Both the position numbers and the translations under genes were made by a program. A stretch of 49,670 nt of DNA from an uncultured Pelagibacteraceae bacterium (GTDB taxonomy: Bacteria > Pseudomonadota > Alphaproteobacteria > Pelagibacterales > Pelagibacteraceae), in NCBI GenBank assembly GCA_902590625.1, contig CACIXL010000005.1, positions 1 through 49,670 of the forward strand. Direction: 5' to 3'. Shown piece by piece: positions 36,390 through 46,860 of this stretch. Below the pieces are notes generated by a model, which was not told the DNA's origin, did no database searches, and saw only the letters and a list, made by a program, of their open reading frames with translations. How positions within the stretch are numbered: the first letter of the stretch is position 1; each line of letters begins with the position of its first letter.

Positions 36390-37696
36390 TGTTAAAAATA
36401 TTAAAACTTGATAATAAAAAATCTTTAAAAACTTTAAAACTATTTTTAGATAAAAGAAAGTCTATACAAAAGGATCAAACCAAAATTGTAAGTAAAATAA
36501 TAAAAAATGTAAAAAAAAATGGGGACAAAGCAGTTTTAAATTATGAAAAAAGATTTTCTAAAATTAAAACAAGATCTAATAAACTTCAGTTATCAGTTAA
36601 AGAAATCAATAAAATTTCTAATAGAACAGATGCAATTTTAAAAAAATCAATTGATTTAGCCTATAAAAGGATAAAAAAATTTCACTCAAAGCAAAAATTT
36701 TCATCTTTTAAATTTAAGGATAAGTACAAGAATGTTCTATCTTATAAGTATTCTCCATTAGAAAAAGTTGGCGTTTATGTACCAGGAGGTACAGCAAGTT
36801 ATCCAAGCACAGTTTTAATGAATTGTATCCCGGCTATAGTGGCTGGAGTAAAAAATATATACCTAACCACTCCATCTTTAAACTCTAAAATCAATCCTGC
36901 AATAGTTTATGCAGCTAAAAAATGTGGCGTAAAAAAAATTTATAAAACTGGAGGCGCTCAGACTATCGCAGCACTTGCTTATGGAACCAAGAAATTTGAA
37001 AAAGTTGATAAGATAGTTGGCCCTGGAAACGCTTTTGTAGCTTGTGCTAAAAAAGAGGTTTTCGGAGACGTAGGAATTGATATGGTTGCTGGTCCTTCCG
37101 AAGTTAGCATTGTTGCAGACAAGTATGCTGATCCAAATTTTGTTGCTGCAGACTTAATAGCTCAAGCAGAACACGATGTTAACGCTCAATCAATATTGAT
37201 TACAAGTGATAAAAATTTAATTAAATTAGTAAATATATCTTTAAAAAAACAAATTAAGACATTGCCAAAAAAAAATATTGCCTCTCAAAGTTTAAAAAAT
37301 TTTGGTTTAGCTATTTTAGCTAAAAATAAAAAAAATATTTTAGAAGCTATTAACACTATTGCTCCTGAACATTTAGAGCTTTGTACTAATAAGAATGATG
37401 ATATTATTAAAGGTATTAAAAATGCCGGATCAATTTTTATTGGTAAATTTTCCCCAGAGGCTATTGGTGATTATATAGCTGGCCCTAACCATGTGTTACC
37501 CACATCAGGCTCAGCAAGATTTTCATCCGGTCTATCTGTTAACGATTTTTTAAAGCGACACTCTCTTATAAAAATAACAAAAACAGGTATTGAAAGATTA
37601 GGATCATCGGTTATAAATTTAGCGATGCATGAAAATTTAGATGGACATGCTAATTCAGTAAAAATGAGATTAAAAAAAGGAAAATTAATTGGCTAA
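36389..37696 (+). CDS. hisD: Histidinol dehydrogenase
   Basis: A 435-residue Zn2+ enzyme that performs the last two oxidations of histidine synthesis. It contains [19 protein letters not shown] near 129-147, [32 protein letters not shown] near 234-243, and AEHD near 260 with likely zinc-ligand and catalytic residues. The length is normal (about 430). It overlaps the TTG start of infA by 8 bases. Confidence 0.96.
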   Translation: MLKILKLDNKKSLKTLKLFLDKRKSIQKDQTKIVSKIIKNVKKNGDKAVLNYEKRFSKIKTRSNKLQLSVKEINKISNRTDAILKKSIDLAYKRIKKFHSKQKFSSFKFKDKYKNVLSYKYSPLEKVGVYVPGGTASYPSTVLMNCIPAIVAGVKNIYLTTPSLNSKINPAIVYAAKKCGVKKIYKTGGAQTIAALAYGTKKFEKVDKIVGPGNAFVACAKKEVFGDVGIDMVAGPSEVSIVADKYADPNFVAADLIAQAEHDVNAQSILITSDKNLIKLVNISLKKQIKTLPKKNIASQSLKNFGLAILAKNKKNILEAINTIAPEHLELCTNKNDDIIKGIKNAGSIFIGKFSPEAIGDYIAGPNHVLPTSGSARFSSGLSVNDFLKRHSLIKITKTGIERLGSSVINLAMHENLDGHANSVKMRLKKGKLIG

Positions 37697-37904
37697 ACAA
37701 GAAACTTTAGAATTTAAGGGAAAAGTAACTGAACTGCTTCCCAACGCAATGTTTAGAGTAAAGCTTGAAAATAACCACGAAATTTTAGCTCACACAGCTG
37801 GAAAATTAAGAAAGAATAGAATTAGAGTTCTTGCTGGAGATAATGTAATGGTTGAAATGACGCCATATGATTTAACTAAAGGTAGAATTACTTTTAGATT
37901 TTAG
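37689..37904 (+). CDS. infA: Translation initiation factor IF-1
   Basis: A 71-residue OB-fold protein that occupies the 30S A site during initiation. It reads [20 protein letters not shown], then [20 protein letters not shown], and ends GRITFRF, as in standard IF-1. The start codon is TTG, located inside the end of hisD. The TAG stop (37902-37904) shares its final G with base 1 of tRNA-Phe. A rare start codon and a stop that tRNA processing would cut both suggest tightly limited expression. Confidence 0.95.
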   Translation: MAKQETLEFKGKVTELLPNAMFRVKLENNHEILAHTAGKLRKNRIRVLAGDNVMVEMTPYDLTKGRITFRF

Positions 37905-37978
37905 GCCTTGTAGCTCAGTAGTAGAGCAGTACCCTGAAAAGGTATGTGTCGTAAGTGCGATTCTTACCAAGGCCACCA
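37904..37978 (+). tRNA. tRNA-Phe(GAA), with atypical D- and T-loops
   Basis: A 75-base tRNA with an encoded CCA. The acceptor GGCCTTG/CAAGGCC pairs perfectly (7 bp) with discriminator A. The D-stem is GCTC/GAGC with a 7-base loop AGTAGTA. The anticodon stem GTACC/GGTAT closes CTGAAAA (anticodon GAA). The T-arm is GTAAG-TGCGATT-CTTAC. Position 55, almost always U (pseudouridine), is G, and the D-loop lacks the usual G18-G19 pair. Base 1 is the last base of the infA stop codon. Confidence 0.95.
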
Positions 37979-38031
37979 CCTACAAGTTTAACACATCGAA
38001 AAATAAAAATTTATCTGATAATTATTTAATT

Positions 38032-39432
38032 ATGAATAAAAAGATCGGACTTTTTTGGTTAAGAGATGATTTTAGACTTGTCAAAAATCATGGACTTATA
38101 GATGCCACCATAAATCATGATCAAGTTGTTGTTTTTTATCTTTATAAACAGAGTATCTATAAAGACCAAGAGGCGCAAAAATGGTGGTTAAGTAGATCAC
38201 TTATAAATTTTAAAGAAAAATTAAATAATTTAAATATTACTCTTGAAATAGTAGAGATTAATTCTTTTAAAATTTTCTTTGATAAATTAATAAAAAATAA
38301 AGATTTCGCTATATATTGGAATAAGGTTTATGAGCCCGACTATCTAAAATTTGACGAATATTTGCTAAGAAATTTTGAAAATAAAAATATTTACCACAAA
38401 AGATTTAAAGGAAATGCTCTTAATGAAATAAATGAAATTAAGAAAAACGATGGTACCCCATTTAAGGTATTCACACCTTTCTGGAGAACAGCGGAAAAAC
38501 ATTATATTGAAAAAATACCAACAAAAGAGAAAGTTATAAAAAAATGTAAAAAAAAATTAAGTTATTTTAAAAATCAGATCAAGCCAGAAAAAATATTACC
38601 TAGAAATAATTGGTTCAAAAATTTTGAGAAAATCTGGTTTCCTGATGAAAAAATAGCTTTAAAAGAATTGCAAAATTTTATTGAAGCAAGAATTTCTAAT
38701 TATTCCGAAGGTCGAAATTTTCCAAATATAGTTGGGACATCAAAATTATCTCCATTTATAAAATTTGGTCATCTTCATGTAGAAACTATTTGGAATGAAT
38801 GTATTAAAAAAAAATCTAAGACCGTAGGAACCACAAAATTTCTAGCTGAAATTGGATGGCGAGAATTTAATCACTCTTTAATAAATCACTTTCCACATAT
38901 GTTAAAAAATAATTACTCGAAAAAATTTGATAAATTTCCATGGGAAAAAAATCCTAAATTTTTAAAAGCTTGGAAAAAAGGTTTGACCGGTTATCCAATC
39001 GTTGATGCCGGGATGAGAGAGCTTTATTCTACTGGATGGATGCACAACAGAGTGAGAATGATAGTTGGCTCATTTTTAGTAAAACATTTATTAATTAATT
39101 GGAAAGAAGGTGAAAAATATTTTAAAAACTGCTTATTAGATTATAGTCCGGCTAGTAATGTTGCCGGTTGGCAATGGGTTGCGGGCAGTGGAGCAGATGC
39201 AGCTCCTTATTTTAGAATATTTAATCCAATTTTACAGGGAGAGAAATTTGATAAAGAGGGAGATTATGTGAAAAAATGGGTACCCGAATTAAAAAATTTA
39301 TCAAAAAAATTTATTCATAAACCTTGGGAATTTAAAAATGAAAAATTTAAATTAGGAAGAGATTATCCATATCCTATAGTAAAGCACGAGGAAGCTAGAG
39401 CAAAAGCTTTAAATGCTTTTAAAAAAATTTAA
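38032..39432 (+). CDS. Deoxyribodipyrimidine photolyase
   Basis: A 466-residue cryptochrome/photolyase-family protein. The N-terminal Rossmann domain starts LFWLRDDFRLVKNHGL, and the C-terminal FAD-binding helical domain contains EIGWREFNHSLINHFPHM, GYPIVDAGMRELYSTGWMHN and NVAGWQWVAGSGADAAPY (about 375-392). These residues fit the class I CPD photolyase group and light-driven repair of UV dimers, suitable for a surface-ocean cell. A (6-4) or cryptochrome-type function cannot be excluded. It follows tRNA-Phe by 53 bases and converges on secA with one base between stops. Confidence 0.9.
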   Translation: MNKKIGLFWLRDDFRLVKNHGLIDATINHDQVVVFYLYKQSIYKDQEAQKWWLSRSLINFKEKLNNLNITLEIVEINSFKIFFDKLIKNKDFAIYWNKVYEPDYLKFDEYLLRNFENKNIYHKRFKGNALNEINEIKKNDGTPFKVFTPFWRTAEKHYIEKIPTKEKVIKKCKKKLSYFKNQIKPEKILPRNNWFKNFEKIWFPDEKIALKELQNFIEARISNYSEGRNFPNIVGTSKLSPFIKFGHLHVETIWNECIKKKSKTVGTTKFLAEIGWREFNHSLINHFPHMLKNNYSKKFDKFPWEKNPKFLKAWKKGLTGYPIVDAGMRELYSTGWMHNRVRMIVGSFLVKHLLINWKEGEKYFKNCLLDYSPASNVAGWQWVAGSGADAAPYFRIFNPILQGEKFDKEGDYVKKWVPELKNLSKKFIHKPWEFKNEKFKLGRDYPYPIVKHEEARAKALNAFKKI

Positions 39433-39433
39433 T

Positions 39434-41998
39434 TTATATATTTCCATGACAATATTTAAATTTTTTACCTGATCCACAAGGGCATTTTTCGTTTCTACCA
39501 ACTTTTTTTTCAGATTTATTTTCTTTAATTTCTTCTTGGCTATTCTCACTTTTTTCCTCATTCGATACAACAATATTTAGATTAAGAAGAAATTTTATTA
39601 AGTCATTTTTAATCTTCGATAACAAAACCTCAAATAAAACAAACGCTTCTTTTTTAAATTCAGATAAAGGGTCCTTCTGGCCATATTGTCTTAAGCCAAT
39701 AACCTGTCTTAATTGTTCTAAATATTGTAAATGTGATCTCCATGAAAAATCAATAATTTGTAAAAATATTTTTTTTTCTAAATTGTTGTTTTGATTTTCT
39801 CCTAAAATTTTAACTCTTGAATTTTTTTTCTCAGAGTACAAACTTTGTAATTTTTTTTTGAACTCAGTCTCATTTATCTTTCCAAATTCAAGTATTTCAT
39901 TATCACTTACCACATTCCCAGTTATACCCTTCATTTCTGTGAGATAGACCTTTTCATCCCCTGACTTTTGAAAATTTGTTCTGACTAAATTTAAATTGAC
40001 GATTATTTCATCAAAAAAATCTTTCAAAATTTCGTTGATATTATTCTCTTTTAAAATTTTTAATCTTTGGGAAAATATGACTTGCCTCTGATCATTCATT
40101 ACATCATCGAATTTAATTAATGTCTTTCGAATATCAAAGTTTCTACTTTCAACTTTTTTTTGTGCCCTCTCCATAGCTTTATTTATCCAGGGGTGATCGA
40201 TAGACTCATTTTCTTTCAATCCTAATTTTTGAAGCATTCCATCAATTGAGTCACCTCCAAATATTCTCATCAATTCATCTTGTAAACTTATAAAAAAGAT
40301 TGTACTGCCAGGATCTCCTTGCCTACCAGATCGACCTCTTAATTGATTGTCTATTCTTCTGCTTTCGTGCCGTTCAGTTCCAATTATGAATAATCCACCT
40401 AAACTTTTTACTCTTTCCTCATTTTTCTTAATTTCTTTTTCATCTTCTTTTTTTCCATTGTAAAGAAAATCTTTATTTCCACCTAATTTTATATCAGTGC
40501 CTCTTCCAGCCATGTTGGTTGCAATCGTCACCGCATTTATTTTACCAGCCTCAGCTATAATACTTGCTTCCTTCTCATGTTGTTTAGCATTAAGAACATT
40601 ATGAATTATTTTTTTACTATCTAGGTACGATGAAATTTTTTCTGATTTTTCAATACTTGTTGTTCCAACTAATACCGGCTGACCTTTTTTGTTGCATTCA
40701 ATTATTTTATTAGTAATTGCATTATATTTTTCTTTTTCAGTTCTATATATCTGATCATTAATATCTTTACGAAGCATTTTTTTATTTGTGGGAATAGAGA
40801 CAACTGGAAGCTTATATATATCAAAAAATTCCTCTGCCTCTGTTATAGCTGTCCCTGTCATTCCAGATAATTTTTGATATAATCTAAAATAGTTTTGATA
40901 AGTTATTGATGCTAACGTTTGATTTTCCTCTTCAACTTTAACATTTTCTTTAGCCTCGATTGCTTGATGAAGCCCGTCAGAAAATCTTCTTCCGCTTAAT
41001 ACTCTTCCTGTGAATTCATCAATTATTTGTACTTTGCCGTCTCTAATTATGTAATCAGTATCTTTATTAAAAAGTAAATTAGCTTTTAAAGCCTGGTTGA
41101 CATGATGTACTAAATCTAAATTAGCTGGGTCATAAAAATTATTATTCTTCAATATTTTTTTTTGGATTGCAAGTTTTTCAATTTTATCGATACCAGAATC
41201 AGTAAGAATTACATTTTTATTTTTTTCATCTAATTCGAAATCACTTTTTTGCAAATGTTTGATAAATTCATTTGATGTAATATAAAGAGTTGTTTTGTCT
41301 TCAAGTTTTCCAGAAATTATTAAAGGTGTTCTAGACTCATCTATTAAAATACTATCAACTTCATCAACTATACAAAAGTGATGATCACGTTGAACCATGT
41401 CTTCAAGCTCATATTTCATATTATCTCTTAGATAATCAAATCCAAGTTCGTTATTAGTTGCGTAAGTAATATCATTTTTGTAATTTTTTTTTCTATCAAT
41501 ATCGTTTAAATCATTTGTGATGCAGCCAGTTGATATTCCTAGATAGTTAAATACTTTACCCATCCATTCCGAATCTCTTTTGGCCAGATAATCATTTACA
41601 GTAACTATATGTACTCCTTTTCCTTCTAAAGAATTTAAGTATGCAGGTAATGTTGAAACAAGAGTTTTCCCCTCTCCTGTTTTCATTTCTGCAATTTTTC
41701 CATTATGAAGAATTAAACCGCCTGCCAGTTGAACGTCATAGTGTCTTTCACCTAGAGATCTTTTAGCTGCCTCCCTAACTAGCGCAAAACTTTCTGGTAT
41801 GATTTCATCAATTTTTAAAGAACCATTTTGAGCGTTTTTTTTAAAATTAAAAGTCTTTTCTTTAAAATCTGCCTCGGTTAAAGACTTAATTGCATTCTCT
41901 TTATTATTTATTGCTTCAATAATGTTTTGAATTTTGTCTAATTCTTGTTGATTAGAGCTTTTAAATATTTTACTAAAAGTTCTTGTAAATAAATTCAT
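39434..41998 (-). CDS. secA: Preprotein translocase ATPase SecA
   Basis: An 854-residue motor of the Sec secretion pathway. Walker A MKTGEGKT (105-112), DEVDSIL in NBD1, the AGRGTDIKLGG helicase-like motif and GRSGRQGDPG in NBD2 are all present. It ends with the zinc-binding SEC-C motif CPCGSGKKFKYCHG (Cys839, Cys841, Cys850, His851), used for SecB and lipid contact. It is transcribed alone, with argJ divergent 44 bases away. Confidence 0.97.
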   Translation of the reverse strand: MNLFTRTFSKIFKSSNQQELDKIQNIIEAINNKENAIKSLTEADFKEKTFNFKKNAQNGSLKIDEIIPESFALVREAAKRSLGERHYDVQLAGGLILHNGKIAEMKTGEGKTLVSTLPAYLNSLEGKGVHIVTVNDYLAKRDSEWMGKVFNYLGISTGCITNDLNDIDRKKNYKNDITYATNNELGFDYLRDNMKYELEDMVQRDHHFCIVDEVDSILIDESRTPLIISGKLEDKTTLYITSNEFIKHLQKSDFELDEKNKNVILTDSGIDKIEKLAIQKKILKNNNFYDPANLDLVHHVNQALKANLLFNKDTDYIIRDGKVQIIDEFTGRVLSGRRFSDGLHQAIEAKENVKVEEENQTLASITYQNYFRLYQKLSGMTGTAITEAEEFFDIYKLPVVSIPTNKKMLRKDINDQIYRTEKEKYNAITNKIIECNKKGQPVLVGTTSIEKSEKISSYLDSKKIIHNVLNAKQHEKEASIIAEAGKINAVTIATNMAGRGTDIKLGGNKDFLYNGKKEDEKEIKKNEERVKSLGGLFIIGTERHESRRIDNQLRGRSGRQGDPGSTIFFISLQDELMRIFGGDSIDGMLQKLGLKENESIDHPWINKAMERAQKKVESRNFDIRKTLIKFDDVMNDQRQVIFSQRLKILKENNINEILKDFFDEIIVNLNLVRTNFQKSGDEKVYLTEMKGITGNVVSDNEILEFGKINETEFKKKLQSLYSEKKNSRVKILGENQNNNLEKKIFLQIIDFSWRSHLQYLEQLRQVIGLRQYGQKDPLSEFKKEAFVLFEVLLSKIKNDLIKFLLNLNIVVSNEEKSENSQEEIKENKSEKKVGRNEKCPCGSGKKFKYCHGNI

Positions 41999-42042
41999 TA
42001 TACATCTATATATGTATTATTAATGTAAATTAAACAGCAATA

Positions 42043-43347
42043 ATGACAATTAATATAAAAAATTTTTTAAATGATAAAACTAAATTATCTAAAATGGGGG
42101 AGTTTCAAAGCCTCAAACAAATTGAAGGCTTAGAAATGGCTTCAATTTCAGCCGATCTTTACAAAGACGGAAGAGATGATTTAGCATTGTTCTATTTTAG
42201 CAAAGGTGCAAATTATGCAACATTGACCACTTCCAATAGTATTACTTCAGAATTTATACCTTGGAACAATAATTCACACAAAAAAATTATCAAAGGTTTA
42301 TTAGTAAATACAAAAAACGCGAATACTTTCACCGGTAAACAAGGGAAGGAAAGTATTGATATTCTTGCAAAAAATTTATCAAGAGTATTAACAATTAAAG
42401 AGTCTAAAAATCAAAAAGGAACAAGTGAAACAGTCAAAATAAAAGATTTAATATTTGCATCTACTGGAGTGATTGGAGAAGAGTTTCCAGTTGATCAGAT
42501 AAGAGAACGCTTGCCAGATTTAGTAGACAGATTAAGGGCAGAGCATAATAAAATGTATTGGATAAAAATGGCTTCAGCAATCATGACAACTGACACAAAA
42601 CCAAAATTAGCTTACGAAGAAATTTTAGTCGGAGATGAGCTTGTAAAAATTTGTGGTGTTGCAAAGGGATCCGGGATGATTGCACCTAATTTAGCAACAA
42701 TGCTTTCATTTATTTTTACTAATGCTGACATTAATTCAAATTTACTCAAGACGCTCCTAAAGAGAGCTACGGCAAACTCTTTCAATGCTATTACAGTTGA
42801 TAGCGACCAATCAACAAATGATATGGTGTCTATTTTTTCTACAAGAGCTATTAAAATTGGACAAAATATTTCCTTAAACGACAAATCAGTCCAAAAATTT
42901 GAAATTGCATTAAAAAAGTTGTGTTTAAATTTAGCGAAACAAATAGTTGTAGATGGAGAAGGTGCAAAAAAGTTTGTAACTATTAATGTTATAAATGCGA
43001 AATCTTTAGGAAGTGCAAAAAATATTGCTTTTTCGATCGCAAACTCACCTTTATTTAAAACAGCGGTAGCTGGTGAGGACCCCAATTGGGGAAGAATAGC
43101 TATGGGAATAGGAAAATCTGGTGAAATTGTTGACCAAAAAAAATTAAAAATAAAAATAGGAAATTTTATAGTTGCTGAAAATGGAAAAGTTTCTGAAACA
43201 TATGACGAGAAAAAACTCAAAGAATATATGGAATGGGGTTCAATAGAAATTGAAATTAATTTGAAGCTTGGTAATGATGCTTTTAAATGTTATACTTGTG
43301 ACTTCACACACGACTATATAGATATAAATGCTGATTATAGAAATTGA
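42043..43347 (+). CDS. argJ: Glutamate N-acetyltransferase / amino-acid acetyltransferase
   Basis: A 434-residue ArgJ that moves acetyl from N-acetylornithine to glutamate (cyclic arginine pathway) and often also makes acetylglutamate from acetyl-CoA. Self-cleavage is expected between Ala218 and Thr219 in KGSGMIAPNLATMLSF, giving alpha and beta chains with Thr219 as nucleophile. The C-terminal AVAGEDPNWGRIAMGIGKSG is typical. The DUF1178 gene follows with no spacing. It works upstream of argB (27764). Confidence 0.95.
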   Translation: MTINIKNFLNDKTKLSKMGEFQSLKQIEGLEMASISADLYKDGRDDLALFYFSKGANYATLTTSNSITSEFIPWNNNSHKKIIKGLLVNTKNANTFTGKQGKESIDILAKNLSRVLTIKESKNQKGTSETVKIKDLIFASTGVIGEEFPVDQIRERLPDLVDRLRAEHNKMYWIKMASAIMTTDTKPKLAYEEILVGDELVKICGVAKGSGMIAPNLATMLSFIFTNADINSNLLKTLLKRATANSFNAITVDSDQSTNDMVSIFSTRAIKIGQNISLNDKSVQKFEIALKKLCLNLAKQIVVDGEGAKKFVTINVINAKSLGSAKNIAFSIANSPLFKTAVAGEDPNWGRIAMGIGKSGEIVDQKKLKIKIGNFIVAENGKVSETYDEKKLKEYMEWGSIEIEINLKLGNDAFKCYTCDFTHDYIDINADYRN

Positions 43348-43770
43348 ATGATCAAGTATAATTTAAAATGTAAAAATGATCACGAATTTGAAAGTTGGTT
43401 TTCTGACTCAAAAGAGTTTGATAAATTAAACAAAAAAAATTTACTTTCTTGTATTTACTGTTCATCAAAAACGATTAAAAAATCAATAATGTCTCCGATG
43501 GTTTCTAATATTAAAAGACAAGATACTCATTATGAAATATTAGATAAAGAACTAAGACGTGAAAAGGATCAACTTCTTAAATTAAGAAGCTATATAGAAA
43601 AAAATTTTAATTATGTCGGTAAAGAGTTTAGTAAAAAAGTGAGAGAAGTGTACTACGATAAAAAAAATAAAAAGGCAATTTATGGAACAACTACTCTTAA
43701 AGAAAGAGAAGAGTTGGCAGAGGAGGGCATAGACTTATTATCAATACCATGGGTAGAAAAGGAGAATTAA
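43348..43770 (+). CDS. DUF1178 family protein
   Basis: A 140-residue protein of the proteobacterial DUF1178 family: N-terminal CKNDHEFESWFSDSKEFD (about 8-25) and Cys-x-x-Cys (LSCIYCSS), probably a zinc-ribbon-like start, then a charged helix with VGKEFSKKVREVYY and a C-terminal TLKEREELAEEGIDLLSIPW. Its function is unknown. It abuts argJ exactly and overlaps ubiG on the other strand by 4 bases. Confidence 0.86.
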   Translation: MIKYNLKCKNDHEFESWFSDSKEFDKLNKKNLLSCIYCSSKTIKKSIMSPMVSNIKRQDTHYEILDKELRREKDQLLKLRSYIEKNFNYVGKEFSKKVREVYYDKKNKKAIYGTTTLKEREELAEEGIDLLSIPWVEKEN

Positions 43771-44495
43771 TTTTTACAACTTGTTATAATATAATTTACA
43801 GATAAATCTTTTGATCTTTTCCATTTTTTAAAAAAAGGATTAAATTTTAATCCAGTTATATCTATAGTAGAAAATTTCTCTTTATATAATAATCTTTCTA
43901 ATTCCTCAGGTTTTATAAACATATTCCAATCATGAGTGCCTATAGGCAGCCATCTTAAAATATATTCTGCACCTATTATAGCTTTTATGTATGAAGCAAA
44001 AGATCTATTAAGAGTAGCAGTAAACATTAAACCATTTTTTTTCAACAGATTTTGGCAAGACTTAATATACAAAGTAACGTCACTTACATGTTCAACTATT
44101 TCTAAATTTAAAATTACATCATACTTTTGAGGCTCATCTAAATTTTCAGGCGAGGTATTTAGATAATTAATTTTAAGATTATTTTTTTTAGAATGTAATT
44201 TTGCAATTTTTATATTTTTCTCAGAGGCATCTATACCAGTAACTTTAGCACCAAGTCTTGACATTGGTTCACTTATTAGACCTCCACCGCAACCAATATC
44301 TAAGATCTTTAAGCTCTCAAAAGGATTAGTTTTTTCACTAGATATTTTAAAAAATTTTTTAATATTTTCTATAATGTACTCTATTCTAATAGGATTAAAC
44401 ATGTGCAGAGGTTTAAATTTACCATTAACATCCCACCATTCTTCAGCTAAATTTGAAAACTTTTGAATTTCTTCTTTATTTATAGTAGTACTCAT
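43767..44495 (-). CDS. ubiG: Ubiquinone biosynthesis O-methyltransferase
   Basis: I use the ATG at 44495 (MSTTINKEEIQKFSNLAEEW), giving 242 residues, the usual UbiG length. An in-frame GTG at 44519 would add 8 residues without family support. The SAM-binding LDIGCGGG is at 65-72, followed by GIDASEKNIKIAK, and the C-terminal GTHDWNMFIKPEEL segment is characteristic. UbiG carries out both O-methylations of ubiquinone synthesis. It is divergent from lysC across 57 bases. Confidence 0.95.
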   Translation of the reverse strand: MSTTINKEEIQKFSNLAEEWWDVNGKFKPLHMFNPIRIEYIIENIKKFFKISSEKTNPFESLKILDIGCGGGLISEPMSRLGAKVTGIDASEKNIKIAKLHSKKNNLKINYLNTSPENLDEPQKYDVILNLEIVEHVSDVTLYIKSCQNLLKKNGLMFTATLNRSFASYIKAIIGAEYILRWLPIGTHDWNMFIKPEELERLLYKEKFSTIDITGLKFNPFFKKWKRSKDLSVNYIITSCKN

Positions 44496-44552
44496 TTTGT
44501 ATATAGTTTTATTTAACACTTATATCTATAATTTATTATATTACATTCTTAA

Positions 44553-45764
44553 ATGGTTAAAAAAGTATTAAAGTTTGGAGGGACCTCTGTTGGGACAATT
44601 GAGAGGATTGAACATGTTGCCAACATTGTAAAAAATGAGAAATCTGCCGGAAATGATGTGATCGTAGTGGTATCAGCAATGGCTGGAAAAACTAATGAGC
44701 TTATACAACTCTCAAATAAAATTTCTAATACATTCAACAAAAGAGAATTTGATGTTCTTATATCTTCTGGAGAGCAAGTGACATGCGCTCTTCTAGCCGG
44801 AGCGTTATTAAAATTAAAAGTGAAATCAAAGTCTTGGTTGAACTGGCAAATACCGATCATCACTGAAGGTGAGCACTCTAATGCTAGAATTATTAATATG
44901 TATACTGATCAAATTGATAATTTTTTAAAAGAAAAAGGTGTAGCTATTATACCCGGATTTCAAGGAGTCTCAAAAAATGGAGATATCACTACTATTGGAC
45001 GAGGAGGTTCTGATGCAACAGCAGTTGCTATCGCTAAGATATTTAATACCGATACATGTGAAATTTATACTGACGTTGATGGAGTATATTCAACTGATCC
45101 AAATAAAATACCAGTAGCAAAAAAAATTGAAAAAATTTCTTATGATGAAATGCTTGAGCTATCATCATTAGGAGCAAAAGTAATGCAACCTTCTGCAGTT
45201 CAAACTGCTATGATGTATGATATTCCTCTTGAAGTAAGGTCAACATTTTCTAATAGAAAAGGAACAAAAATTTTAAATCAAGAAAACATTGATTACACTA
45301 AAAGCGTTACAGGAGTGGCTTACTCAAAAGATGATGCAAAAATAACTATTATTGGAGTTAAAGACAAACCTGGAGTAGCTGCAAATATTTTTGAGCCCTT
45401 AAGTAAAGCTCAAATTAATGTGGACATGGTTATTCAAAATATTTCCTCGGATCAAAAAACTACTGATATCACTTTTACGGTAAAAAGAATCGATGTTTCT
45501 AAAACAAAACAAATTCTTAAAAACGAAAGCAAAGTAGATTATAAAGGAATTGTTGAAAATGTTAATGTTGCAAAAATTTCAATTGTTGGAGCAGGAATGG
45601 TCTCAACGCCAGGAGTTACATATAGAATGTTTAGAGCTTTAGCAGATGAAAAAATAAATATTTTAGCGATCTCTACTTCAGAAATAAAATTATCAGTTAT
45701 AATTGATGAAAGAAACACTTTGGATGCTATAAAAAAGCTGCACACAGTTTTTGATTTAGATTAA
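44553..45764 (+). CDS. lysC: Aspartate kinase
   Basis: A 403-residue monofunctional aspartokinase, first step of the aspartate family pathway leading to lysine, threonine, methionine and DAP. The kinase part has KFGGTSVG (7-14), [13 protein letters not shown] near 149-161 and [11 protein letters not shown]. Two ACT domains from about 265 ([17 protein letters not shown], then [18 protein letters not shown]) imply feedback inhibition, usually by lysine and threonine. dapD and dapE in the same window act later in the route. ispG follows after one base. Confidence 0.95.
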   Translation: MVKKVLKFGGTSVGTIERIEHVANIVKNEKSAGNDVIVVVSAMAGKTNELIQLSNKISNTFNKREFDVLISSGEQVTCALLAGALLKLKVKSKSWLNWQIPIITEGEHSNARIINMYTDQIDNFLKEKGVAIIPGFQGVSKNGDITTIGRGGSDATAVAIAKIFNTDTCEIYTDVDGVYSTDPNKIPVAKKIEKISYDEMLELSSLGAKVMQPSAVQTAMMYDIPLEVRSTFSNRKGTKILNQENIDYTKSVTGVAYSKDDAKITIIGVKDKPGVAANIFEPLSKAQINVDMVIQNISSDQKTTDITFTVKRIDVSKTKQILKNESKVDYKGIVENVNVAKISIVGAGMVSTPGVTYRMFRALADEKINILAISTSEIKLSVIIDERNTLDAIKKLHTVFDLD

Positions 45765-45765
45765 T

Positions 45766-46851
45766 ATGGAAATAAGACCTCATAGAAAAATAAATAGAAA
45801 AATTACTAAAGTAATCAAAGTTGGAAACGTAAGTGTAGGAGGCAACTCTCCGATTAGTGTGCAGTCTATGACTAATACATTGACCACTGATGTGATTGGA
45901 ACAATTAACCAAATTCATTCTCTAGAGGAAGCTGGGGCTGATATTGTGAGAGTTTCCTGTCCTGATGAGCTTTCAACAAAATCATTAAAAAATATAATAA
46001 AAGATGTTTCAGTACCTATTGTAGCGGACATCCACTTTCATTACAAAAGAGCTATAGAAGCAGCTGAAGCAGGCGCTAGTTGTTTAAGAATAAACCCTGG
46101 TAATATTGGAAGCAAAGAAAGAGTTATGGATATTATTAAAGCCGCTAAAAATAATAATTGCTCTATCAGAATAGGCGTTAATGCCGGCTCTTTAGATAAA
46201 ACTTTACTTGAAAAATATAAAGAGCCTTGTCCAGAGGCTTTAGTTGAAAGCGCTCAGTATAATATAAAACTTTTAGAAGATAATGATTTTTTTAATTTTA
46301 AAATAAGCGTTAAATCTTCAGATATATTTTTAACGGTTAAAGCATACAAAAAACTATCAGAAATTTGTGATTATCCATTACATTTAGGTGTGACCGAGGC
46401 AGGAGGCTTGTTAACTGGGAGCATAAAATCCTCCATAGGCATAGGCCAACTTCTTATGAATGGCATAGGTGATACAATAAGAGTTTCACTTTCATCTGAT
46501 CCTGTGGATGAAGTTAAAGCCGGCTATGAGATTCTTAAGTCTTTGGGAATTCGATCAAGAGGAGTAAATATAATATCTTGTCCATCATGTGCTAGACAGG
46601 CTTTTCCAGTTATAGAAACAGTAAAATTATTAGAGAAAAGATTGGCCCACATAAAAAAACCAGTAAGTCTATCTATTATTGGATGTGTAGTTAATGGGCC
46701 GGGAGAAGCTGCCCAAACTGAAATAGGTTTAACAGGTGGAGGTCAAGACAATAATCTTCTCTATCTTTCAGGAATACCTCATGAAAAAGTACCAAGCTCC
46801 AAGATAATAGATAAAGTTGTTGAACTTGTTGAAAAAAAAATAAAAGATTAA
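45766..46851 (+). CDS. ispG: 4-hydroxy-3-methylbut-2-enyl diphosphate synthase (flavodoxin)
   Basis: A 361-residue [4Fe-4S] enzyme of the MEP isoprenoid pathway that reduces MEcPP to HMBPP. Cluster ligands are Cys272 and Cys275 (SCPSCARQ) and Cys307 (GCVVNGPGE), with Glu314 as the usual fourth ligand. The N-terminal barrel shows [12 protein letters not shown] and [11 protein letters not shown]. The length fits the two-domain bacterial form. It lies between lysC and prfA. Confidence 0.95.
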   Translation: MEIRPHRKINRKITKVIKVGNVSVGGNSPISVQSMTNTLTTDVIGTINQIHSLEEAGADIVRVSCPDELSTKSLKNIIKDVSVPIVADIHFHYKRAIEAAEAGASCLRINPGNIGSKERVMDIIKAAKNNNCSIRIGVNAGSLDKTLLEKYKEPCPEALVESAQYNIKLLEDNDFFNFKISVKSSDIFLTVKAYKKLSEICDYPLHLGVTEAGGLLTGSIKSSIGIGQLLMNGIGDTIRVSLSSDPVDEVKAGYEILKSLGIRSRGVNIISCPSCARQAFPVIETVKLLEKRLAHIKKPVSLSIIGCVVNGPGEAAQTEIGLTGGGQDNNLLYLSGIPHEKVPSSKIIDKVVELVEKKIKD

Positions 46852-46860
46852 TATTTAAAT

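Noticed and set aside
42612-43220. 202-codon minus-strand open frame inside argJ
   Set aside because: argJ is intact and convincing on the plus strand; the antisense frame has no family resemblance or start signal.
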